Shown one piece after another: positions 55,231-64,000 of a stretch of 64,000 nucleotides of DNA (position 1 is its first letter; each line of letters opens with the position of its first letter). The notes beneath the pieces are model-generated. The model saw nothing but the letters and a program-made list of their open reading frames with translations, was not told where the DNA came from and made no database searches. The DNA is from Primula veris (Eukaryota > Streptophyta > Magnoliopsida > Ericales > Primulaceae), in NCBI GenBank assembly GCA_963682055.1, contig OY821751.1, positions 9,486,001-9,550,000 on the forward strand, read 5' to 3'. A program made the translations under genes and the position numbers.

Positions 55231-55751
55231 GAAACTGAATTGTGCGGGTAACCGAACAAAGCACTCGAGAACATAAGTTCTCAGCCCATTTCTATGATGA
55301 AAGAGTGATAGACCTGTACCATTTTAAGGGTGAGCATGAGGCTCTTAATGAATCAAGTATCTCGAAGGTCGAGTGGGGTGAGTCAGGACACCCTTGACTT
55401 GAAAATCACCTATAACGAGTGTGTATGGCCGATACTATGTGATGATCTAGGGCTAAATCACTAGAGCACTCGGTTGAATTTGCCAAGGCAGTCCAGGGCC
55501 AAATATGGACAACAACCAAAGGGCTTAGTAAGTGGTGTAGAGAGGACATTGTGTGAGTATTACCCTGGTATGCACAAACGCTAAAGGGTTCAAGGCTTTA
55601 AGGCTACCCAATAGTAGCATATCAGATTTTACATCACTATGGCAGGTTCAAGGCGCGCGCTACCTGTCCTTATGCAGTGAATTCTCGTGGTTCTCTCGAT
55701 TGCATTTAGTTGCACATTGCATGTTTTAATGATTGCATTCATGTGGGGGAT
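55231..55751 (+). promoter_or_regulatory. 3' non-coding region and polypurine tract of element D
   Basis: About 500 bp aligned with 22740-23249 of element C at high identity, ending in the same GTGGGGGAT tract before the LTR. This is better conserved than the adjacent pol scraps, pointing to selection on cis-acting RNA or DNA signals. Confidence 0.75.
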
Positions 55752-56248
55752 TGTTGGAAAAAAAACCTTTGGTTTTATTTTGTTTTGAATGCAATTAAGT
55801 TGTAGGAGTTTCAAAATATTAATATCCCCATATTGATGGCTTTCATGAGTTACATTTTAAAAGACACTTTTCAAGACAAAGAAAAGACATACATCATACA
55901 CACATACACACACAAACACATGCATACATATAGAGAGAGAGTACCGCACCACCAACGGCCCGACCGTGGCTCGGTGCCGTTTCCGCCGAGTCACATGCGA
56001 TAGACGTTGTACCTTGGGAACGAAGTGCCCCATTTAGCCAGAAGCAGAGGTGGCGGGGCAAATATCGTTTAAGGGAAACTGCTTGCAGTTACCTCGTCTC
56101 GGACTTTAGTCCATTTCGGTATCATTTACATTATTTTATGTTAAATGTTGTAATTGATGATTTATATATTTGAGGAAACCATTTTTCTGTTTATTTGTCC
56201 ATTTCTTTTCCGTAGAAATTATTGTGTTTATTTACAACGTACCCAACA
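55752..56248 (+). repeat. 3' LTR of element D
   Basis: 497 bp with no difference seen from the 5' LTR. Its end is open in the frame of A2 pol, so that an ATG at 56154 inside the LTR reads into pol. Confidence 0.95.
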
Positions 56249-56253
56249 CAAAG

Positions 56254-59200
56254 CTGTTATCAACTCTTTGAATGCTGTTACTTCTAATGATTGGTATTTT
56301 GACAGTGGATGCTCTAAGCATATGACAGGTACTGCAAGCCTCCTAAAAAATGTCACCATTCTTACAGGTAACACTGTTGTGTTTGGAGGAGGAGATACAG
56401 GTAAAATTATTGGTAAAGGTACCTTAAACAAACCTGGAATGCCTGATATTGAGGATGTTTTTCTTGTAGATGGTCTAAAAGCTAATCTAATTAGTATCAG
56501 TCAACTCTGTGATAATGAAATGACTGTTAAATTTGACAAAGAAAGGTGTCTAATTACTAATCTTAACAATGATTTAATCATGACTGGAGTTAGATCAACC
56601 AACAGTTGCTATGTGTTTGAAAAAGCTGAAAAAGAATTGCCTCAAAGTAGGTGTAATCAAGCTATTACTAATAATGCAGATATTTGGCATAAAAGGCTTG
56701 GGCATGTGAATTACAAAACTTTAGATAAGCTTGTTAAAAAAGAGTTGATAAGAGGAATTCCTAAACTCAGTGCTAAAACTCAAAGTGTCTGTGGTGATTG
56801 TGCTATAGGAAAACAAACCAAAAGTATACACAAAAGTACTAGTCTAATCTACACTAAAAGAGTCTTAGAACTTCTTCACATTGACTTGATGGGTCCTATG
56901 CAAACTGCCAGTATAGGTGGTAAGAAGTACATTCTAGTAGTTGTAGATGATTTCTCTAGATACTCTTGGGTAGTGTTCTTAAAGGATAAGTCTGAAACTT
57001 TTGAACTATTCAAAACTCTGTGCTTAAAACTGCAAGTTGAAAAAGGTTCCACTAGTGGTAATATTGCTAGGATTAGAAGTGATCATGGAACTGAATTTGA
57101 AAATATCAGGTTTAAAGAATTCTGCAACTCCTTAGGAATATGTCATGAGTTCTCTGCTCCTAAGACTCCACAGCAAAATGGCATAGTTGAAAGGAAAAAT
57201 AGAACCATTCAGGAAATGGCTAGAGTAATGCTTAACTCTAAGAAACTTGCCAATAGATTTTGGGCTGAAGCTGTTAATACTGCCTGTCATATAGTTAATA
57301 GAGTTTATATTACTAAAGGTACTTCCATGACAGCTTATGAAATATGGAAAGGTAGAAAACCCAATGTAAAGTATTTTCAAGTGTTTGGATGTGTTTGCTA
57401 TATTCTCAGAGATAGAGAGCATCTTGGTAAATTTGACTCTAAAAGTGATAAAGGGATTTTTCTTGGTTATGCTCAGAACAGTAGAGCATTTAGAGTCTTC
57501 AATCAAAGAACAAACTGTGTTATGGAATCTTATAATGTGTTATTTGATGACCTAAAAACTGTTGATGAGATTACAGGTGATAATGAACAGGCTGAGACTA
57601 CAGAAAAAGAGAAAGAAGAAACACAACAAACTGGAAGTCCCAGAGTGGTTGGAAGTCCAGTTGCAACTGAGGTTACAACTGAGGTTGGAACTGAGGTTGG
57701 AACCACAGTTGAAACCCAAAATGCTGCTGAATCTGAAGAAGAAGAAGAAGAAAGTTCTCATGCTCAGTCAACTAGCAGGCCTCGCTATGTAAGGACTCAG
57801 AAAAATCATTCTCTTGACAATGTCATAGGAGAAGTTACTTCAGGTATGAAAACCAGAGGTAAAAGAAATAATGTTGTTCACTTTGCTTGTTATATCTCTC
57901 AGTTAGAACCTAAGAATATAAAAGAAGCTCTAGAAGATAGTGAATGGATTTTAGCTATGCAGGATGAATTGGCCCAATTTGAGAGAAATGATGTATGGAC
58001 TTTAGTACCCAGACCTTCTAATAAAAATGTTATAGGAACTAAATGGATTTTTAGAAATAAAAGTGATGAGGATGGAGTGATTATCAGGAATAAAGCTAGG
58101 TTGGTAGCTCAGGGTTATACACAAATTGAGGGAATTGACTTTGATGAAACCTTTGCTCCAGTAGCTAGAATTGAATCCATTAGAATGCTGCTGTCTCTTG
58201 CATGTCTGTATGATTTTAAACTGTTTCAACTTGACATAAAGAGTGCTTTTCTGAATGGTGTGATTAATGAAGAAGTTTATGTTTGTCAACCTAAGGGATT
58301 TGAGGATCCTAACTTTCCTGAACATGTCTATTTGTTGAAAAAGGCCTTGTATGGTCTAAAACAAGCTCCTAGAGCTTGGTATGATAGATTAACCAAGTAC
58401 TTGATTGAAAAAGGTTTTAACAGAGGGGGAGTTGATAAAACTCTGTTTACTAAGAAAACCACAAAGGACATAATAATTGCTCAAATCTATGTTGATGACA
58501 TTGTTTTTGGTTCTACTTCTAATAACAGAATAAAAGAATTCATTTCTGACATGAAGAATGAATTTGAAATGAGTGGAGGAGGTGAACTAACTTACTTTCT
58601 AGGATTGCAAGTTAAACAGAATGAGAAAGGCATTTTTTTGTGCCAAAGTAAGTATGCAGACAATCTTGTTAAAAAGTTTGGTCTGAGTGAGAGTAAAGAG
58701 AAGAGAACCCCTATGAGTACTACCCTTAAACTGTCCAAAAATGATAAAGGTAAAAATATCTGTCCCAGTCTTTATAGATCCATGATTGGAAGTTTGCTGT
58801 ATTTAACTGCTAGTAGACCAGATCTTTGCTTAAGTGTAGGAGTTTGTGCCAGATATCAAGCAAATCCTTTAGAACCTCATCTTCTAGCTGTCAAAAGAAT
58901 TCTAAGGTATGTAAAAGGAACACCTCATCTAGGCCTATGGTATTCTAAAGATACAAACCATTTTCTTAGTGGCTACTGTGATGCAGATTGGGCAGGAAAC
59001 ATAGATGACAGAAAGAGTACTTCTGGTGGTTGTTTTTATTTTGGAAATAATCTTGTTTCTTGGTTCAGTAAAAAGCAAAATTGCATATCTTTATCTACTG
59101 CTGAGGCAGAATATGTTGCAGCTGGAAGTGGATGCACTCAACTTATTTGGATGAAACAAATGTTAACTGATTACAATGTTAAACAAGAGATATTAACTCT

Positions 59201-59438
59201 GTTTTGTGATAACAAAAGTGCTATAGATTTAGCCAAAAATCCAGTTCAACACTCCAGAACCAAACATATTGATCTTAGGCATCATTTTATTAGAGAACTA
59301 GTTGAAGAAAAGAGCTTAATTTTAGAACATGTTTCAACTGAAAGACAACTAGCAGATATTTTCACAAAGCCCCTTGATACAAACAAGTTTGAATCATTAA
59401 GAAGTGACATAGGGGTATGTCATTATCAATCTAATTGA
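56254..59438 (+). CDS. A2 Pol: protease, integrase, RT, RNase H
   Basis: Element-derived codons start at 56254, downstream of the element D target copy. All functional motifs are intact: protease WYFDSGCSKHMTG, pre-integrase IWHKRLGHVN, integrase RSDHGTEF and QQNGIVERKN, RT YGLKQAPRAWYD and IYVDDIVFG, RNase H YCDADWAGN and HIDLRHHF. The product is nearly identical to the A1 Pol. Differences include a few conservative changes and one extra Glu in the acidic linker. The repeat-derived segment SPVATEVTTEVGTEVGTTVE is fully kept. Expression would now depend on readthrough from, or initiation within, the element D 3' LTR. Confidence 0.93.
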
Positions 59439-60240
59439 ATACTTTTGCTAAATATGTCTGTATTGAGTATCTTTAATAAGTTTTATTTCTAAGGTTAAAG
59501 TCTTATTTTGAGCTATGATGTTTTTGTCTTGAAAAAGCCGCTTTTTTGGTGTCTCAAAAACAGATGTGAGGTAACTTGTCCTTAAAAACCTCTCTGGTAA
59601 TAGAGTTGCTAGCACAAAGTGCAATTTTATATGATGGTTGCAAGTTCAGTTGCAACATCAGTTGAAACCTCACACTCTCTATAGTTGGTTGGAAGTTCAG
59701 TTGCAACATCAGTTGAAACCTTGTGTTAAAAATACTGGTTGCAAGCTCAGTTGAAACATCAGTTGAAACCTCAATCTCTGTTATAGCTGTCAAGACAAAG
59801 TCTTGTAAAATTTTGACATCACTTATACTCTTTCCTTGCTGAGGTCATCAAACTAGTTTTTGTGTAGAAATAAAAACGGATTTGCTCATTTTAAGCTCCT
59901 AAAATTTAATCTTTATTAGTGTTATTCTTTGATAAACATATTTTCGTGAGTAAATTGCTAGATTTCTTTTGTTCTCCTAAAAGCTAGATATCTGTTTAAG
60001 TTTTGTTTTTATCTTGAATCAAGTCAAATTTCCTTAAAGCTTCAATGTTTGATTTTTCAAATTTTGGATGAATATGTTTTGAAAAAGGAATGTTTATCTG
60101 TTTAATTGGCTGAAGTTATCTTATTGCCAACTGTTTCTTGCGTAATCTTAGTATGATTTTCTTTTAAAATCTGTTGATAAAATACTTCCTATGTTTAAGC
60201 CTAAATTTGCTGCTTAATTGATTTGCATGTATCTATTTCC
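59439..60240 (+). other. Non-coding region between A2 pol and the extra ORF
   Basis: No protein was found. Three units near 59635-59775 repeat GGTTGSAAGTTCAGTTGCAAC and CATCAGTTGAAACC, as in A1. From about 59900 to 60200 it is more diverged from A1 than the block that follows. Confidence 0.75.
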
Positions 60241-60411
60241 AATTTCAAAAAGATATGGTCTTTATTGCTATTTATACAAACATCTTTTTACTATCCAAAA
60301 TCAATTACTTTTTACAGAATAACTCTCTCTCTCTCATCTCTGTAAAACCCTAGGCTTGCTGTAGAAACCCACTGCAAGGTTCTAAGTAAGGTTCTAACCC
60401 CAGTTGCAACC
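60241..60411 (+). promoter_or_regulatory. Conserved promoter-like block before the A2 extra ORF
   Basis: Same as 36181-36351 except for about two C/T changes. It includes GCTATTTATACAAAC, TTTTTACAG and GTTGCAAC next to the ATG at 60412. Confidence 0.55.
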
Positions 60412-61699
60412 ATGTCATCAATCCCTTCTAAAAATCCCAATTTCTGATGATGATTGCACCCTCAGAGATTTTATGAATAAATCTCCATCACGTCAAGGTT
60501 CCAAATCAAAGGTAAGTGAGTCTTCCTCACCCAAAATTAAGCGCACTAAGAAGCGTGCTAGAAGGAATTTTGATAATGACCCTGTTACTGCTAAGTTTGA
60601 GTATGTTCCAACAAACAATAATGTTGATCCTCGTTTCTGGAGTAGGACAACATATAGGAGGTTTAGAGGAATGGCTAGTAAAGAAATTCTGTGTGAAAGA
60701 AGGGTTAATTTAGTTAGCTATCCTCACATACAGGTGTATGTTGAGAAATTACTCTCTGCTGTTGGATTAGCCAAAACTGTTTGTTATGCAGACTCCTATT
60801 ACCCTGCTGTTGTTAAAGAATTCTATTCCAATTTAAGCAGTGGTGTCTTTGAACAGGGTAATCCTAAGTATGGAAGAGTGTTTTTGAGAGGTGTAACTTT
60901 GGATTTCACACCTAAGTTGATTAATGACTATCTGTGTTGTCCCAGTCCTACTATAGACAACAATGCTGAACCAGATTTAGAAATTCTAGCTTTAATTCTA
61001 ACTGGAAAGAACAATAGGTTTGATGGTCATTCCATCAAAACATCCTCTCTCACATTAAGTGCTGCTGTGTTGCACAAAATTGCTAGGTTTAACTGGACAC
61101 CCACCAAACAATCTTCCAAAGTCAACAAAGATATGGCTATTTTTCTATACAGGATTATGTCTTCACTACCCATCAACCTTGGCCTTCATATCTTTAATCT
61201 TATAAAGGAATTTAGTGATGATAATTCACCTTCCATTCTGCTTCCTTTCCCTTGCCTCATATCTAGTATACTTCTGGGCCAAGTCTCTTCTATGCATAGA
61301 GATTCTCCCATTAGTATCACTCATGAACCAATCACAGATTGTCCCTCTGCTCTCTATATTTCTGCCAAACTACTGAAGGAAGGACATGTCAATGATATTT
61401 CTGGGGACAAAGGGAAAGAAAAGGAAGAAGAACCTTCATCTGCTCCTTCAGCAAAGAAGAAAGGAGTAAAGTGGTACTTACTCCAGAAGCTGGCTTATAA
61501 TCAAGAAAGGAGAGCTGAATTGGATGCTGATGATTATCAAATCAATAAGCTGCTGGTGGACATTATTGAGAGTGAGGATGATGATGATAGTGATGGTGTC
61601 TCAATCAGCAGTGAGGATGACAATGAAGAAGATGAAGAAGTGGTAAGGCAGAATCCTCTAAGAGAAAGACCCCCACAGTGTGATATTCCAAGTGACTAA
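60412..61699 (+). CDS. Extra ORF of family A (A2 copy), N-terminal frameshift
   Basis: The ATG at 60412 matches the A1 start. A net 5-bp loss relative to A1 shifts the frame, and this reading stops after 11 codons (TGA near 60445). The main frame is open from upstream and its first ATG is near 60472 (MNKSPSRQGSK). The domain order is as in A1: a basic patch (KRTKKRARR), the conserved centre (DPRFWSRTTYRRFRG, YYPAVVKEFYSNLSS, VFLRGVTLDFTPKLIND), KKKGVKWYLLQKLAYNQE and an acidic tail. Overall amino acid identity to A1 is roughly three quarters by eye, with many silent differences. The last 40-50 codons before the tail are almost identical in DNA. Confidence 0.8.
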
Positions 61700-61716
61700 T
61701 TCCAATGGTTGCTGAC

Positions 61717-62072
61717 AAATAGGGGGAGTGAAGTTTATGCTTTTGCTTTATGTTTTGTTTCATTTTGATGTTTTCAAGACTTTAATCTGTTTTTCAATTC
61801 TGCTGTATTAAGACAAGTTTATGCCTGTTTGGCTTTAATCATTCTGCAATTTCCTTCTGCAAATATCTTGATATCTTGTTGAAGTATGAATGCCTTTAAA
61901 CTTGAAACAGGTCAACAGGTCTGAAAACTAATTGTGTGCACATACATTGTGCTTATATATTTTGCCTGCAATTCTAACATACAGGGGGAGCTTACTGATA
62001 TGGAATTTGCAGGTGGTTGGGATGATTTATAAACTTTATTGATTTGTCAAAACCAATGACAAAGGGGGAGAT
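61717..62072 (+). promoter_or_regulatory. Three polypurine tracts of A2
   Basis: AAATAGGGGGAGTG (61718-), ACAGGGGGAGCTT (61981-) and AAAGGGGGAGAT next to the 3' LTR at 62073. The sequence between the first two tracts differs from A1, while the tracts themselves are kept. Confidence 0.8.
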
Positions 62073-63334
62073 TGTTAGGACCAGATTTCTGGTCTAAATA
62101 TTGTTAATTGTCTATTGGTTTTTACTAAATAAATCCTAACTGTTATTAAGAACTAAGACAGGATTGACAGGTTCCAAGTACCAGTTGCAACCTCAGTTAC
62201 AACCTACTAAGTTAGTAGTATTAGGTTTCAAGTACTGGTTGCAACCTTAGTTACAACCTGTGGTGACAGGTTTCAAGTACCAGTTGCAACCTCAGTTGCA
62301 ACCACAGTTCAACCTGCTGTTAAAACAGAATTCTGTCTTGTTTCATTATTCTACATTACTAATTGTTTAATGCTAATCATTTGTTTTAAAGTATGTAGGA
62401 TATATTCTCATAAGGTCTTAAACGTGTATATGTGTTTATTGAGAATATTAATGTGTTAAGGAAAGATGTTTATAAAAGATATAAAGAGATTAGTTTATAA
62501 GGTTATGTTTCCTTTTAATTTATATATCTCTATTCGTATGCTTGTCCTTATCACTTGATTCAATCTTTTGATTCTTATAATATTCAGTAAAGATATGTAT
62601 AAAGATTGATTGATATGCGGAGTTAAATGTTTCATATGTTTATGAAAAGATATTATCTTTAAGAGATCATATCTTTATATGTTTCCTTTCAAAGGAAAAG
62701 ATTAACTCCTACTTTCAAGTGTGTTACTAAACAGGTGTTAATCAAAGATGATTAGAGTCAATCCATGCTGAAGAATCTCGTGATACTTGGAGAGATTGAA
62801 GCTAATCAACCAAGTCAAAAGCAATCAAAAGATATTGAAGATAGAAGATTGTTTTTACTTGTTTATATACTTAGTAACTTAAGCTTGTAAAGGGGTGTGT
62901 TCTAAATTATAAAGAACTTATTTTCTAGAGAGAATACACGTGAGCTTTAAAAAGAAAAACAATGGTGGGATGCCATTGATTTATAAGTGATAGTTATAGA
63001 GTAGGAGCAATATAGTGATAGGCAGAAAAACATAGAGGGAGTCTAAGTTTTTCATTAAGACTTGAGTCATATATTGTAAGCTTTTTATAATATCATAATC
63101 TGGGTAAGTGCCCCGGAGACGTAGCCTAGTTAGGTGAACTCCGTTGTTAAATGTGCGTGTGAATTATTTCCAAGTACATTTAATTTTAAAACAGTTTCTG
63201 TCCATTAATACACTTGGTTCAAACTGCAGTTCCAACCTCACTTGAAACCTTATACACTTGGTTCAAACTGCAGTTCCAACCCCACTTGGAACCTTACTGC
63301 AAAACTGCATCTAGAACAACGGATAGGAATTTCA
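62073..63334 (+). repeat. 3' LTR of A2
   Basis: 1,262 bp, identical by eye to 46268-47529, including the internal duplication. Followed by the target copy AAAAT (63335-63339). Confidence 0.95.
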
Positions 63335-63367
63335 AAAATTACAACTTCAAGAACCAAAAACAGAAAT

Positions 63368-63539
63368 GTAGTTGACTAAAAAGTCTTCACGTGTAACTTT
63401 AAGAGACCACCGCATGTGTTTCCACGCTGCTCTTCAATTGACGAAGATTTGTAAACTCATGTTTTAATCTCAAACTAGACAATCTTAATTAACACCATTT
63501 AAATTTCAGGTAGCTTGATTTACTAATTAGATCTTTGAA
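63368..63539 (-). repeat. Right half of the diverged inverted repeat (partner 195-370)
   Basis: In reverse complement this aligns with 195-370, as described there. It lies outside A2, in the DNA into which A2 inserted. Confidence 0.65.
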
Positions 63540-63546
63540 ATAATGT

Positions 63547-64000
63547 GTTAGGATAGATGGGAAACGGGGTGAATCGGTTTAACTGATTTTAATTTTTTTT
63601 ACTTTAGTTATTAAATAAGCGGCTTGGGTTGGGTGTATAAAATATATAATTCAAAACTATATGTATACGAACTTAGGTTTACGAAGCGGAATAAATATAA
63701 TATATACAAATATAAATTACTTAAGTGTTTATACACAACCAATCAACAGAGTCACAATTATAACAAGTAACACCCAGCTACGTTATCAACAATATGTGAC
63801 TTTAGATACGCATTAACTTGTGCTAGCTATCGATAAGAGAATTTAACAACCCAAGAGTTAATTTAATTTATTTTATTCTGAATATCCAGATATATCAACA
63901 AATTGATCACGTCACCGGCAGTATGATCTTATTTGTTTGCTTCAAAAGTGAGTTAGATCTAAATCAATATGCAGTTTTAAGTTACAAATAACAAGTACTC
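63547..64000. repeat. Possible start of another LTR, cut by the window end
   Basis: TGTTAGGATAGATGGGAAAC followed by GGGGTGAATCGGTTTAAC resembles the outer end of element B LTRs (TGTTGG...GGGGGGTGAATAAGG). AAGCGGAATAAATA is likewise similar to the CGGAAAGTAAAAG stretch in B. No second copy is visible, so this is tentative. Confidence 0.3.

Larger units (their letters stand above)
49393..56248 (+). mobile_element. Non-autonomous copia element D, nested in A2
   Basis: The LTRs are 497 bp each (49393-49889 and 55752-56248), beginning TGTTGGAAAAAA and ending ACCCAACA. They are identical as far as I can see and are flanked by CAAAG (49388-49392 and 56249-56253). The interior has no gag, only scraps of pol related to element C, and a 3' region conserved with C. 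It inserted after A2, which is itself young. With such a decayed interior, its enzymes must have come from another element, probably of the C family. Confidence 0.93.
46268..63334 (+). mobile_element. Sirevirus-like Ty1/copia retrotransposon A2, very young, split by element D
   Basis: Both LTRs are 1,262 bp and I see no difference between them, which implies recent insertion. The flanking duplication is AAAAT (46263-46267 and 63335-63339). Without element D the element is about 10.2 kb, with an unbroken gag-pol frame, the promoter-like block, the extra ORF and three polypurine tracts. Compared with A1, the LTRs carry an internal duplication of TATACACTTGGTTCAAACTG and following bases. Only the element D insertion and a 5-bp deletion near the start of the extra ORF damage it. 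Confidence 0.95.

Overview
This window is nuclear DNA of a flowering plant, probably a eudicot. It is AT-rich and dominated by nested LTR retrotransposons with tRNA-iMet primer sites, plus small DNA transposons, a LINE and broken copies of two plant genes (a SUVH histone methyltransferase and a PMI1-related chloroplast-movement protein). No bacterial features, rRNA genes, functional tRNA genes or CRISPR arrays were seen. I cannot name the species, and no host gene in the window looks complete.

Layout. 1-152: truncated Mutator-like MITE. 195-370: half of a diverged inverted repeat whose partner lies at 63368-63539. 695-12555 (G): a decayed Ty3/gypsy element with TSD AATTAC. It carries three nested insertions: a 446-bp MITE (1664-2109, 9-bp TSD), a minus-strand Gag-only copia element (B, 3503-8601, TSD GAAAG) and a solo LTR (S1, 10316-11428, TSD CAAAG). 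14555-15189: two MITEs. 15648-16074: SUVH SET-domain remnant. It is cut by a minus-strand solo LTR (S2, 16075-25562, TSD CGAAG), which is itself split by a copia element (C, 16431-24807, TSD GTATT). 27790-44430: a minus-strand LINE relic split twice, by copia element A1 (29240-39222, TSD ACATC) and by a 3.6-kb PMI1-related gene fragment (40016-43633). 44431-45256: a long hairpin-forming inverted repeat. 46268-63334 (A2): a very young copia element (TSD AAAAT, LTRs identical by eye), interrupted by copia element D (49393-56248, TSD CAAAG). The last ~450 bp may begin another LTR.

How the parts relate. A1, A2, S1 and S2 form one Sirevirus-like family (family A). Its full members have LTRs of about 1.2 kb, gag and pol, an additional ORF between pol and the 3' LTR, and three polypurine tracts. 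The family is peppered with the palindromic 8-mer GTTGCAAC in LTRs, UTRs and inside gag and pol. C and D form a second family sharing an LTR core and a conserved 3' non-coding region. D has no gag and only a shredded pol but apparently identical LTRs, so it was probably mobilised in trans.

Most unusual points: the GTTGCAAC array; the extra ORF, far more diverged between A1 and A2 than their pol genes yet preceded by a nearly invariant promoter-like block; the intron-containing PMI1-related fragment flanked by a 5-bp repeat inside a LINE and ending in a chimeric ORF; and the trans-mobilised D element.
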